From: Tenrec ecaudatus
Taxonomy: Eukaryota > Chordata > Mammalia > Afrosoricida > Tenrecidae
NCBI RefSeq assembly: GCF_050624435.1
Contig: NC_134535.1
Coordinates: 122,189,731 to 122,253,730 of the forward strand
Direction: 5' to 3'
Length of the DNA stretch: 64,000 bases
Shown one piece after another: positions 11,210-23,055 of this stretch. The stretch's first letter is position 1. Every line of letters begins with the position of its first letter. Both the position numbers and the translations under genes were made by a program. The notes beneath the pieces are model-generated. The model did no database searches and was not told where the DNA came from. It saw only the letters and a list, made by a program, of their open reading frames with translations.

Positions 11210-11440
11210 ATTTTTCTAACCCCAATAGAATAAGATTGGAAGCATTACATATTCATAAAAGGGGGGCTGCAAAACACTGGAAGAACCTTGCTGAGATTGA
11301 TTGACATGTGGCCGCAACAATGGACTCACACATAGGACAATTGTGAGGATGGCACAGGACTGGACAGGGTTTCATTTGTTATTATATATGATTACTATCG
11401 GTTGGAAAAGACCTAATAACAGTAATAGAACCTAATAATA
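11210..11440 (+). repeat. RTE-type LINE 3' tail
   Basis: 'aacaatggactcacacataggacaattgtgaggatggcacaggac..gggtttcattt' is the RTE 3' tail. The same block is at 46757-46830 and, in a variant, at 42355-42420. Confidence 0.65.
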
Positions 11441-12859
11441 TTAGATGCTCTGAATGTCACTGAATCTTTATGTTTTTGATTGGCGGAGTCTAATGGTAAA
11501 CAAACATGCTTTTGTAAGAATAAGACTGTTTGCCTCATCTAGGTTCTGCCGGTAGTAACATTCTTTAGGACAACAGTATAGTACTAAAATTATATGGAGC
11601 TTAACTTTGTGCTTTAATCTGTGATTTTTTTAGATTGCTTCCTTTACTTATTGTTCCTCTTTTTATTTGTTGTTTTTTATGTGCTATCCGGACATTTCTG
11701 TTTGTTGCTTAAATCTGGGTAATTTGTACATTTTCAGGATTTCATATAATTTTTGGTGTTTTTTTACTATCTCTTTTTGTAATCAGGGGTTGGTATGCAA
11801 ATGAATTTGTTAACTTCTAGTACTATAGGTTTTGCATTTTCCTTGAAGGGTGAACACCACTTCCATACACGTCCTTTCACAGTGAGTAACCTCTGCTACT
11901 AACTGAAATCACTGGGAATTCTCAAGATGAAAAGGGGGAGGTAGTTAGCTTCCTCATCTTATTTAGATATCCCAACCTGGAAACTCTACAGGGCAATTCT
12001 GCTTGCTCCTGTAGGGTCACTATGTGTCAGAACGACATCCGGACCTTCTCTACTTTGAAATATTATTGATGATATTTTCAGATGGTATCATAACCCTTCT
12101 TTAACATATTCCATATATTTAGGAAAATAATGAGGAGAAGATTAACCTATTGTATGTATTCATATTTCTGTTCTATTCCCTGATGCCTCAAAATTCTACG
12201 TTTCTATTTGAGGAAGTTTCTTAGCCAATCTTCATTAGTAGGTTTGCTATGGACAAAATATATTACTTTTACAACATCTGAAAATGTATTGATTTCCCCT
12301 TTTAAACTGAAGAAAAAATAGTGCACTACTACATATTCATCTGTGTGTGTGACCGTCTTTCAGCATTAAATCTACAAGGATGATGAATTAAATTAAAAAA
12401 TAGTGCAGTGTAGATCTCAGAAAAGACAATGGTCTCCAAGTTAAATATCTACTAGTGGCAACCTTTAAATTCCTTTACAAGAAAAAGTCTGAGGAGTAAG
12501 ATAGAAAAATATGCATTTTTGTAGAGAAGAATGTCACGGTATTCAGAAACGCATTTAAGCTCTTATTATGCTCACTGTTTGGAGACTCGGTAAGTTTTAC
12601 ATTACAGGAACATTAAAACATTAGTTATGGCGAAAGACATTTATAGAGGTACAAATAGAGGCAGGTAGATATGTAAATGTATTAATATATAACAACAGAG
12701 CTATAGCTCTATGGAGATATGTTTCTGTGTTATGTATATAGGTAGCAGATGGATATTGGGCATCTACTGAAGTTCTCCCTCAAAACAAGAACACTTTATT
12801 CTAATGACCTCGCATTCTGTGAGGCTCACCTTCCTGACACGATCACTGAAGTCAAAATG
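11441..12859. other. Intron 4 sequence with one old SINE
   Basis: A diverged + strand afrotherian SINE occupies about 11880-12055: 'cctggaaactctacagggcaattctgcttgctcctgtagggtcactatgtgtcag'. The remainder is AT-rich and I recognise nothing in it. Confidence 0.5.
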
Positions 12860-13715
12860 GATAAATAAGCAAAGGTGGTGAAGAAAGCAGATGGTACCCA
12901 ATTATTAGAAGATATAGCACCTTGGGTCTTAAAGACTCAAAGTTAAAGAAGTAGCCATCTAGCAGGGAAGCAACAAAACCAACATGGATTAAGCAAACAA
13001 ATCCTTGTGATCATGAGGTGTCAATGGAATCAGGTATCAAGCATCAGAAGACCCAAAACAGCCATTTCAACCTGAACAAGTAGGGTCAGAGTGGAGACCC
13101 AATGGCCCTCTATAGACAATTGGCTATCCCCTCACAGAAGGGTCATAATGAAGGGATGCGCCAGCCAGGGTGCAAGAAAGCACTGATGAAACACACAACT
13201 AAAACACCTTCCTCTGGTTTTTTAGTTCTTCCTCCTGCCACTCATGACCCCAGTTCTACCTTACAAATCTGACTAGATTGAGCGTGTTCACTGGTACAGA
13301 TTAGAGGTCTCGACACGGAATCCAGGACACATGAACCCTAGGGAACCGTCACAGGGTAGGGACACTGAGGATAGCAGGAAGGGGGTGGGAGAACGGGGAG
13401 CAAGGGGAAACTAATCATAATGATCGTCGATGTATAACCACCTACCCACCCCCAGGGGGACGGACAAAAGAAATCTGGGTGAAGGGAGACAACCGATGGT
13501 GTAAGAATAGATAAGAAAACAATAATGTTTTCTAATTTATCAAGGGTTTACAGGGTGGGAAGGTGGGGGAGAGAGGAAAAAGAGGAGCTGATATCATGGA
13601 CTCAAGTGAAAAGAAAACGTTTTGAAAATGATGATGGCAACTTATGTATAAATGTTCTTGATACAATTTATGTATGGATTGTTATAAGATCTTAAGATCT
13701 CTCAAGTAAATGATT
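12860..13715 (+). repeat. LINE-1 3'UTR and 3' end
   Basis: It begins with the plus-strand version of the '..ggcaccatcagctttcttcaccac..' module ('gtggtgaagaaagcagatggtaccc') and runs through the purine-rich 3'UTR to 'gttcttgatacaatttatgtatggattgttataag'. It ends about 270 bases before exon 5. Confidence 0.75.
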
Positions 13716-13981
13716 TTTTTAAAAATTGGTTAAACTAGAAGAATTAAACTGGTAAGTATTAATATTTAAATAGTTACTCTTGAACCAAAAGCTAACAAAT
13801 ATAGAAAAATATTTCACAATATGTACTGTGATTTTCAATTTTACTGTATTTTACATATTAGAATCTAGTTCTTCACACTGTTTGGAAAATTAAAGATGAA
13901 GCAGAACAAAGTATTGCCAGCATTTAAAAGTGATAAAAGTGTTCATAATGGTTGTTAAAGCAGGATTTTGTGTTGCAACAG

Positions 13982-14082
13982 GCATTATTGAAGTCCTTCT
14001 TACTTTCTTCATGGATTGGTCTCACTCGCAAAAGTACAAGTCATGATTGGTCTTGGATAAATGGTTCCATTTTCAAAAATAA
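13982..14082 (+). CDS. KLRC/NKG2-like receptor, coding exon 5 (lectin domain, part 2)
   Basis: This 101-nt exon enters in phase 0 after gttgcaacag and leaves in phase 2 at AA|GTAAGT. It encodes the middle of the lectin-like domain: a short alpha-helical run, then SSWIGL (the family W-I/V-G-L/V motif near domain residue 60), SHDWSWINGS (the W-x-W-x-x-G motif) and a glycosylation sequon (NGS). The length and both phases equal the corresponding exon of NKG2 genes. It is separated from exon 4 by an intron of about 9.2 kb, long because of LINE and LTR insertions. No defects are seen. Confidence 0.93.
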
Positions 14083-14365
14083 GTAAGTTTTTCTGAAAGA
14101 AGCTAAATAAAAGTATAAATACTAAACAAACAGACAACTCAGATAAGAAATATAACTAAACGTGAAATATATAAAAAGTAAAGGACATTGCTGACACAAT
14201 GCTGACACAAGTAGATTTTAAAATAAAGCAGTCAGTATTTGCAAAAATAATTTGTTATTTTTAAGAAATATCATTACCCATTTGTAAGAGATTATTCTAT
14301 TTTATTCCATGTACCTTTCCTTTCTGTGGGTTGATAACAAGTTTATTCACTTTTCTTCCTTACAG

Positions 14366-14477
14366 CATCAGTGTTTTAGAAAATTCTAACCCTAACTGTG
14401 GTTTTCTACAATCCACTGGTCTTTGGGCAGATAGGTGCGAGGCTGCAAAGACATACATCTGTAAGAATAAGATTTAG
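14366..14477 (+). CDS. KLRC/NKG2-like receptor, coding exon 6 (lectin domain end, stop)
   Basis: This is the last coding exon, entered in phase 2 after the strong acceptor ttttcttccttacag. It supplies the last three cysteines of the lectin-like fold (NCGF, DRCEA, YICKN) and ends KNKI then TAG, close to the family's usual C-terminus. A sequon (NIS) spans the exon 5/6 junction. The summed coding exons make 687 nt (228 residues) with the short form of exon 2, or 726 nt (241 residues) with the long form, against about 233 for human NKG2A. The whole CDS is open, so the gene appears functional. Confidence 0.94.
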
Positions 14478-14659
14478 CATCAAAGACCTTCATCTTGGTG
14501 TTCCTCAAGTATCCAAGCAATGGAAATAATATGATGATTGCCAAACTCCTATAAACAAATACATTATTTGCTTGACTGGAAATTCCGCGTTTGGAACCCT
14601 GATAGACTCTATCCTATGTGCTTCTTCCCTTGGCTGATATTCCCAGTGCATTTTTCTGT

Positions 14660-14665
14660 AATAAA
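14660..14665 (+). terminator. Candidate poly(A) signal
   Basis: An AATAAA hexamer lies about 180 bases after the receptor stop codon, at a plausible distance for a short 3'UTR. There is no cDNA evidence, and AT-rich sequence makes chance hexamers common. Confidence 0.4.
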
Positions 14666-15179
14666 ATAGAACTGTGAATAGAACTGTAGTATGGTAACTG
14701 GGCATTAATTTTATTCTATATGTTTATCAGTATAATTGTGTAACAAACCAAAATACATACATATCTGTAGTCTTACAAGAAATCTGAATATCTAACTTTT
14801 TAACTATTCAGAATTTCTATTCTTTTCCCCAAAAATTGAATACTATTAGCTATTTGCTTTCAGCAATACATTGTTTAATAACAGCTGAGCAACTTTCACA
14901 ATGAACACTTGGCTTAAGGTTCAGACTTCGGGACTGCTAATGGAGACCTCTGTAAACATACAAAGCCAAGGAAGTCCTACAAAAAATTGTCAGAAGAACT
15001 TTTTCAGCATTCCCAAATTAAGGTAAAAAAGACTGGAAATAATCTGTGAAGTGTTTACTGCAGAAAAAAATGGTGAAACGCAGCAAGAAAGATTGTAATT
15101 GTGGTACTTTAACTTACGTACACCAAATGTCATCTCCCCATGCCCATGATACTCATGAAACCAGCAGCTATACCACTAC

Positions 15180-15600
15180 TTGAAAGGCAGAACATTTAAC
15201 GTTCTTAAAAATGAGGAGCTGATACCAAGGGCTCAACTAGAAAGCAAATGTTTTGAGAATGATGAGGGCAACAAATGTACAAATGTGCTTGACATAAATT
15301 GGATGCATGCATGGACTGTGATGAGTTGTGTGATCCCCAATAAAATGATATTTTTAAAGAGAAATAAAATACCTTTAAAATGAGTTTTAAGGAGGGAATT
15401 CAGGACGATAAACCCCTCAGGACCAATAACGAGAGTAGCATTAAGAGGAGGGGAATGGAAGGTGGGGGAATTAGAGAGAACCGATCACAAAGATCTACAT
15501 ATGACCCCCTCCTCTGGTGCATGGACAACAGTGGGTGAAAAGAGACATCGGACAGTGTAAGAATGAAAATATAATAATTTATAAACTATCAAGGGTAAAT
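15180..15600 (+). repeat. LINE-1 3' end fragments
   Basis: 15180-15370 carries the LINE-1 terminal block ('gaggagctgataccaagggctcaactag...ccaataaaatgat') and an A-rich tail. 15390-15600 repeats the upstream purine-rich 3'UTR part ('ggggaatggaaggtggggg..ccgatcacaaagatc'), so at least two truncated pieces lie in series. Confidence 0.65.
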
Positions 15601-15604
15601 GTCC

Positions 15605-15840
15605 ATTTATCATAATGTTACCTATCGGTCCAATTGTGAGGATTTAGGTTTTCTTTACCATGAGTTATAATCTATAGGGAAAAATAAAATCTTTGATCTT
15701 AATCAGCAAATGCTTCAAGTCCTCCCCACTTTTAGCAAGCAGATTTGTGTCATCATTTTTCAGGTAGTTAATGAGCCTTCCTCCACTGCTGAAACACAGT
15801 AGTTAATGAGTCTTCCTCCACTGCTGAAACAGAGCAACTT
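15605..15840 (-). repeat. RTE-type LINE fragment, inverted 5' piece
   Basis: Read on the minus strand, this is the region around the YADD motif and just after it in the RTE reverse transcriptase ('..caaatctgcttgctaaaagtggggaggacttgaagc'). It includes a 35-bp tandem duplication (15764-15798 and 15799-15833). It abuts a + strand RTE piece, a head-to-head layout. Confidence 0.7.
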
Positions 15841-16910
15841 AGTCACCAGGCTTGAAGAGATCCGTATTTGTGCCCATTGCCAAGGGTCAAACTGCAGAAA
15901 AACATTATTGATGTCGCATGCAAGTAAAATTTTGCTGTGGATTATTCAAAAATGATTGCAGCAGTACATTAACAGGGAGCAGCCAGAAATTCAGGCTGGA
16001 GCCAGAAGATGATTTGGAACCAAAGATATCATTGCTGATGTCATATGGGTCTTGCCTCAGAGCAGAACATACCAAAAAGTTGTTTGTGTTTCATTGACAA
16101 TGCAAAGGCAAGCATCAGAAGAGCACATGGAAAAAAGGATACCACTGCTGATACCAGATGGATCTTGCCTGAAAGATATGTATTTGCATTTTATTGACTA
16201 TGCAAAGGCATTCAACTGTGAGGATCTTAAAAAGCTATGGATAGTATTGAGAGAATAGGAATCCCAGAGCACTTCACTGTGCTCATTCAGAATCTGTACA
16301 TGGGTCAAGAGGCAGTTGTGCAAATACAACAAGGGAACACAGCAAATAAAAGCAGGAAAGGAGTGGATCAGGGTTGCATCTCCTCACTATACTTGTTTCA
16401 TGTGGATGCTGAACAGTTCATCAGAGAAGCTGGCTTATATGATGAAGACGGTTCCATAAGGATGGAGGAAGGCCTATTAACAACCTGGAATGTGTACAGG
16501 CCACAGCCTTGCTTGCCGAAAATGAAGAGGACTCGAATGAAGCACCTTCTGATACCGTTGAACTGTTGCAGATTTCCATATGGATTCAAAGTCAATGTAC
16601 GCAAGACCACAATCCTCACCAGCTAGACCACTAGGAAATATCATGGTCAATGGAGAAGAGTTGGAGGTTGTGATAGTAGTTTTCTGTCTTGGATCCTTAT
16701 TCAATTCTCTTGGAAGCAGCATTCAAAAGATGTATTGTGTTAGAAAAATCTGCTTAGTGAGTACATGCTTAGCTACCACTCATAAAGTCAGCAGTAGGAG
16801 ACTACCAGCAACGGTGAGGGAGAAAGAAAAGTTACTTTCTTAGAAACTCACAGAGGCAGCTCTAATCTGCCTTAAGGTGAGATGAGTCAGAATGGACTTA
16901 ATGACATTGG
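15841..16910 (+). repeat. RTE/BovB-type LINE, reverse transcriptase remnant
   Basis: The frames at 16052-16626 encode RT blocks: 'CVSLTMQRQA'/'LHFIDYAKAFNCEDL' (F-I-D-Y-x-K-A-F, the first catalytic-Asp block), then 'NLYMGQEAVVQIQQGNT' and 'KSRKGVDQGCISSLYLF', where RTE elements have a G-K-G-V-R-Q-G-C-I-L-S-P-type motif. Several frameshifts break it. The F-I-D-Y block occurs twice (near 16075-16108 and 16165-16210), a small internal duplication. A SINE tail-like piece closes it near 16840-16910. Confidence 0.75.
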
Positions 16911-16919
16911 GGCTGGTCT

Positions 16920-17025
16920 TCAGCTCTGGGGAGGGTGCCACAGTGATTACATATTGGGCTGCTAACCACAAAGTCAGGAATTAAAAAGACAAAGCTTTCT
17001 ATTCCCATTAAAAACCATAGTCTAC
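16920..17025 (+). repeat. Afrotherian SINE, 5' half
   Basis: 'gggtgccacagtgattacatattgggctgctaaccacaaagtcagg' is the tRNA-derived head of the afrotherian SINE, truncated after the 'aaagctttctattccc' block. Confidence 0.75.
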
Positions 17026-18718
17026 CTTGTATTAAAGGCCTTACATTAATCCATATTTTTGTTCATAATTGTTATAGGTCTAAGTTTTATGTTTACATCT
17101 TTAATCCTTCTTTAGTTCCTTTTTGCGTATGGTAGGAGATATAGATGCTGCTTCATTCTTTTGTAATTACCATTACCTTCGGAGCTAATGGCTTTGCCTT
17201 GAACTTAATTAGCCCTACAGATTTCTTTTGAAACCACTATTTTAAGTAGAACTTTTTTGGAAGCACTATAATTAGATTAAGACAAGTTTAATTAATCATA
17301 TTATATGTTAAATTATTGATTTTCAAATGTTGAGACATCCTTTTTTTGTATAAATGACTCTTGATTGTGGTATATAATCCTGTGAAAATAGAGTTGAATT
17401 TGTTTTGTTACTATTTTGTGCAGTATTTTGTATATGGAATTTGTATTTGGTTTTCTGGTAATTTGTAGAGAATTTTGTATGCAGATGCATAAAAGATAAT
17501 CTATAAAAATTACATTTCTATATAAAATGTCCTATGTGTCCTTGATACCAGTCTAATTTTTGCCAATAAAATAGAAAATGTTCACTCTTCTATTTTTATA
17601 AAGAAATTGAGAAGAATTGTTAATTTTTCCTTACACAGCTGGTAGAACTCATTAGTAAAGTCATTTATTCATAAACTTTTCTTTGGTAAGATTATTTTTT
17701 CTTTTTGAACTGATCCAATTTCTTTACTTGCAAAAGTCTACTAAGATTTTTAATATTCATCTTGAGTCAATTCAGGTAAGTTTTGTTCTTGTAAAGAAGA
17801 GTCACAAAGAGGCTTTACTACTCTGTCCTTTATAAATGAACTCAGTAACAATGAGCATTGCCATTGAATGCAATAAACATGGTGGTGAATTTCTTGTTTC
17901 CTGTATTCTCCTACAGCACCAAACAAACTTGTGGCTGTGAAATCTGTTTTGACTCATCATGACGCTGTCAGACAGTGTAGAACTGCATTCCAGGCTTTCT
18001 AAGACTGCAATCTTTGTGGAATCAGGCAATCACATATTTCTCTGTGGGTTGGTGGTTTGAACAAAAACCCTTTGGGCTAGCAGTGAGATGCGTAACTACT
18101 GCACCACTAGGGCTGCTTATTTCATTTTTATAATATAAGGGAAAACACTGCTTCATTTTAATTATTTGCATCTTCTTCCGTTTCTCTTCAAACAAATGTT
18201 AATGTTATATTCTTATGTAAATTCATATGAAATTGTGCCCGATCATTTTTTTTCACCCATGCTTTATTTGGAGATATATTAGAGTGATCAACATGAGGCT
18301 TTTCAAATTTTTTAATTGATTTATGGTTTAGATAATATGCAGTAATACAGTTTGTTGTGGAAGTGGAACTGTTTTATATATGATGTTAAATGCAAATCAT
18401 GCTAGAGAACCTGATGTTTAAATTCTTTGTAATTAAAATATAACTGTAAATAGCCAATTACAAATGCCTATATGTTTAAGCCTCCAAATTGACAGCACCA
18501 TCTGTATGTTTTATATATTTATTCTTGAAAATATAAGGACATGATATAATTTGGGAAACTTTTGTGAGAACTTGAAATATGTGTATATTCTTTTGCATAT
18601 TGTGTGTGTGTGTGTACATACCCAGATTCCCCAAACTCATTGCCATCAAGTTGTTTCCATATCATAGCAAGCATATCTTACAGTGAGAATTGCCCCTGTG
18701 GATTTCCAAGATTGCAAC
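17026..18718. other. Intergenic, one minus-strand SINE
   Basis: About 18005-18115 is the reverse complement of the SINE head ('ctgcaccactagggctgctta' = tail-less 5' end on the minus strand). The rest is AT-rich, with no exon or other repeat that I can name. Confidence 0.45.
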
Positions 18719-18807
18719 TCTTCTTCTTCTCTTTCTCCTTCTTCTTCTTCTTCTTCTTCTTCTTCTTCTTCTTCTTCTTCTTCTTCTTCTTCTTCTTCTT
18801 CTTCTTC
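18719..18807. repeat. (TTC)n microsatellite
   Basis: This is a nearly pure run of TTC/CTT triplets with a few interruptions at its left end. The strand asymmetry (all pyrimidine on +) makes it a possible triplex (H-DNA) site. The long Ser/Phe or Lys/Arg homopolymer frames across it are artefacts. Confidence 0.97.
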
Positions 18808-19908
18808 CTCTTTTTAAATGAGTGCCATTCTTCATAGGAGAAGAAAGCCTCATCTTTCTCCCTCTGGTCATCTAACATATATCAAGCCCCAATTCTGGTG
18901 GTTAGCAGCCCAAGTAGTAACTTCATATGGCATGAGGGCTTCTTATGTATGTATACATTGACTAATTATCTCATACAAATAACTCCATGATTTTAATAAT
19001 AATCCTTCCTGTTTGATGAGTTCTAAATGAGAGTATTTAAATCTCCATTTATAACTGTTAATCTGCTCACTTCTTTCAAGACTTTGATGAATCTGTTATA
19101 AAGGACATGAAAATTTGCAGAGATTATATTAATGACTTGGAAAATCTATCACTCTGAAACATACATCATCGTTACCAGTAAAGCTTCATACGTTACAGTG
19201 TGACAGTGCTTTCACAGTTTCTTACTAGAGTGTGTTGCATGCCATGATGGTTCATTTTGGGTGTCTATTTGACTAGGCTATGATGCCTACTTGGTTGCTA
19301 AAACATAAATTCCGCTGTTATTGTGATCTAATTACAAGTGACAGAATCTCTTGACTGTATGTAGAGAAGATTATCTTTCTTAAGGTGACTCTCTTTGAAG
19401 CCTTATGAACAAAAAGAGAACACCCTGTCTCAAGATTATATACTTTCTTCTGCACTTTTGAACTTCCTCATGAACTCACCTATAACATTTTGACATGCAG
19501 CCTGTTGCCTGACTGACACGTTTATACTTATCAGGCTCCCACACTTACACGAGCCAATTCCTTGAAGAAAATATTTATGTGTATGTGGGGGTGTACGGGG
19601 GGGTGTTTGTGTGAGCAAGTGTGTGTTTCTGTTTGTGCAGAAGGTAAAGTGATGGGCTGCTAACAGAAAAGTCAGCAATTCAAACCCATCAACTGTTTCA
19701 TCAGAGAAAGATGATTAACCTATTCTATATGGATTTACAGGCCAATGGAGGATCACCCACATGAATTGTTCACTGTGGGATTGCCACATTTCATTGTAAG
19801 GTTGCCCTGTTAGGTGTACCGGGATTCTTCCCCTTAGTAGGCTAACCTATAAAGGGCTCAGTTGTGCTCATGGTGCATTGCACATGATCCCTGTTCTCAG
19901 TGCCTAAC
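18808..19908. other. Intergenic with an old SINE-like piece
   Basis: Around 19630-19850, + strand SINE remnants can be followed ('gatgggctgctaacagaaaagtcagcaattcaaacccatcaa' and on). A G-rich GT stretch lies at 19575-19625. No gene is recognised. Confidence 0.45.
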
Positions 19909-20504
19909 TGTGTTAGACAGGGTTTTCTCCAGAAACAAAACCAGGACATTTATGACTTGATAGATAGATAAACAGATAGATAGATACAACATAAGAAATA
20001 AAGTTAATTAGTCCACAATGCAGTACAAGTGGCTCAGTTCAACTCACTTCCGTGAGACAGTTGATATACTGACAGTCCTTCAATTCACGAGGGCTGCTGA
20101 GTGCAAGTCAAGGAAGCAGACAGCTGAGTCTTCTGTAGAGCAATACAGGAAATCCGGCCACAGGCAGCAAATAGCAGGGCAGATCACCAACAGTCAGTCA
20201 GATGACAGGGTCTGACAGTCCCCAGCTCAAGTGATGTATACACCAGCAGTGTCGTAAAGCATGTCTTGAAGGTACCTCAAACTAGAGCGACACAGTCCAT
20301 GGTTTGGGAAAGGTAGTGTAGCTCACAAGTTGAGGCAGAAAGCTAGCTAAGGTAGCCGCACACTGGCCTGATCATTAGAGAGCAAGAGACAGAAAGGAAA
20401 AGCTTGCCAAGCCATTTATCGTTTTGCTCTTCAATTAAACTGCAACCTTATTAACCCCACATATTTTGATTGGCCAGGTTGGCACAATAATCCGACCTAT
20501 TACA
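19909..20504 (-). mobile_element. Solo LTR, ERV-L/MaLR-like
   Basis: It runs TGTGTTAGACAGG..CTATTACA and aligns along its length with the LTR at 23056-23672. The orientation follows from the proviral copy. The flanks CTAAC (19904-19908) and CTGAC (20505-20509) match in 4 of 5 bases, compatible with an old 5-bp target duplication. Confidence 0.8.
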
Positions 20505-20599
20505 CTGACAGTGCTTTGCTTCCCTTGCCATTTCAGCAGCAATTCTCCCTTTTATTCTTTCTTTGGTGTCTTCTTTGTCCCTCCCCTTCCCCCAGCCTG

Positions 20600-21540
20600 C
20601 TCCCCCGCCCCCTCCCCCCCCCATCAGTAATCACCAGCATAGGGAAGTAGCCAGACATGGACAAATACCTGGAAAAGCACTCCCTTCTCAAATGAATGAA
20701 CATGGACAATAAGAACTTGAACAGACCCATAACAAAAGATGAAATAGACAAGGTCATCAAGAAATTTCCAACCAAAACAAATCCCCAGTCCACAGAATTC
20801 TACCTAGCACTCAAAGAGGAGCTGACACCATCCTTCACAAACTCTTCCAAACATAGAAAGGGATAGCAAAATTCCAAACTCATTCTATGAAATCAGCATA
20901 ACCTTGATATCAAAAGTACACGAAGACCACACAAGGATAGAGAACTATAGCCTAAATCTCTCATGAATATGTATGTAAAAATTCTCACCTAAATCCTAGC
21001 TGGTAGAATAATACATCATTACCAAGTAGTACTCCTACAATGGATGAAGGTATGGTTCAACATTTGAAAAACAATTAATGTGATCTACCACATAAACAAA
21101 AAAGTATAACCATATATAATATCAATAGGTGCAGAAAAAGCATTTAATAGCATCCAGTACCCAATGCTTATCAAGACTCTCAAGAAGATAGGACGAGAAT
21201 GGAAAATTCTAGTACAATAAATGCCATATACAAACAATACAATAGGTAATATTACATTCAGTGAAGAAGCTGAAAACATTTTCAGGAACGAGGGGAGCCC
21301 AACAAGGATGCCCCTTATCTCCACTTCTGTTCAACCTTGTGCTGGATGCCCTAGCCAATGGCATAAGACAACAGGTATCACGGGTGTACGACAGGCTAAA
21401 GAAGAAGTCAAACGTTCACTATTTTCAGACTATATGATCATATATATTGATAATCCTAAGGGGTCAACAATAAAATTGCTGGAAACAATAAAGGAGTTTA
21501 GTATTTAGCACAATACAACATTAACAAGCAGAAATCAATT
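20600..21540 (+). repeat. LINE-1 ORF2 fragment (reverse transcriptase), decayed
   Basis: It encodes broken LINE-1 RT blocks in order: 'tcaagaaatttccaaccaaaacaaatccccagtccac' (the K-S-P-G-P-D-G region), 'ataggtgcagaaaaagcattt' (D-A-E-K-A-F-like), and 'ggggagcccaacaaggatgccccttatctccacttctgttcaacc' (G-x-x-Q-G-C-P-L-S-P-L-L-F-N). Multiple stops and small deletions are present. Confidence 0.85.
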
Positions 21541-21569
21541 TGCTTTCTATTTGAGACCTTAGTATCAGC

Positions 21570-21790
21570 TTCACATTTTCCCCTCCCCCTTCCCTCATGA
21601 ACCCTTGATAATTTATAAATTACTATTATTTTGTCATGTCTTACAGTGTCCGACGTCTTCCTTCACCCACTTCTCCATTGTCTGTCCCACAGGGAGGGGA
21701 TTATATGTAGATCCTTGTAATCACTTCCACCTTTCTACCCCACCTTTTGGTCAGACTTCTTTCAAGACAGATTATTATGTCCTTTTAGCA
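21570..21790 (-). repeat. LINE-1 3'UTR fragment
   Basis: 'ttccctcatgaacccttgataatttataaattactattattttgtcatgtcttac..cccacagggaggggattatatgtagatcc' matches the 3'UTR at 60655-60790. Its orientation is opposite to the ORF2 piece before it. Confidence 0.75.
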
Positions 21791-22560
21791 GGCCATGATA
21801 CTTTCAATGTTCTTCACCAATGACATAATTCAAACCCAACAATCCTTCCTTATTCAATGTTCAAATTTTACAAGCGTATGAGAAAATTGAAAATGCGATG
21901 GCTGCCTGATTTTCAACATTATAAAGATTAGCCTAATTTAACTTGCTTGTTGATTTCTTGACTGCTTAGTCCATGAGCATTGAGTATAGATTCAAGCAAG
22001 ACAAAATCTTAGACAATTTCAACCTTTTCTCTGTTTATCATGATGTGAGCCATTAGTCCGGTAGTGAAGGGTTGGTCTTCTTTACATTGTTATCCTTACT
22101 GAAGCCTACAATCCTTGATCTTCATCAGAAAGTGCCTCGAGTCCTCCTTACATTCAGCAAACAAGCTTGTGTCATCTACATCACTCAGACTATGAAAAAG
22201 CCTTCCACCTATCCTGATACACACTCTTCGTCATATCATCCAGCTTCTCTGATGATTGGCTCAGCATACAGATTGAGTAAGTATGGTGAGATGATACAAC
22301 ACTGATCACACGCTTTCTGATTTGAAACCGTGCTATATTCCCATGGAATCCTCAATATTACAGCATGAAACTTTAAAAACAGATATAGAAGAAAGTTACT
22401 ACATTCTCCAGGATGATTGATTTTGATTGTCAAGGGGAAATTGGACTGTTCATAAATAATGAACATAAAGATGAATATATCTTGAACAAAATGATAACTT
22501 ATTACAACCATTTCCTGTCAATATGGTGCCGAGACCATATCTGACCTCCTCGAGATACAT
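21790..22560 (-). repeat. RTE/BovB-type LINE fragment
   Basis: The minus strand carries RTE RT sequence, including '..ISPYLLNLYAEPIIREAG' and the downstream region seen as 'catgatgtgagccattagtccggtagtgaagggttgg' on +. It is interrupted by stops. Confidence 0.75.
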
Positions 22561-23055
22561 AAAGAAGAAGGGATTCAGCTTTCCTCCTGCAGTCGGTCTC
22601 ACTGTGTATGTTTTGTGAGATGGAGGACTTTTTGGATTGGTGTCAGACATATGGGCTAATGTTGTACTTATGGGCTTGGACAGCACTGGGTTAAGATGCT
22701 TGGTTTTTTTTTTATGTGTACTTACCCTTTATATAAAACTCTCTCTCATACATGAGTTTCTGTGGATTTGTTTCTCTAATGTTCCCAGGCTAACATATTA
22801 TAGTACCAAGAGTGGCGCACTGGGGAAAAAAAATCATAAGATGGAGACAATATGTTTGTTTGATGTCTCCCTCAGGGTAGTTTTTATTCTTTGTCTAGCC
22901 AGAGGTCAGATAAAGCCACACTGTTTACTCGGTTGTTTTCTGGGGGGAAACATGAAAATAGAAATCTTGTAAGCCTACTTGCTTTAAACCATTAAAATTC
23001 AGTCTTTAGACCAAATTTTGGCCTGTAAAGAAAGCTTTGAAAAGATACGACCCAC

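Noticed and set aside
18604..18878. Long Phe-, Arg- and Lys-rich ORFs
   Set aside because: They are translations of the (TTC)n microsatellite.
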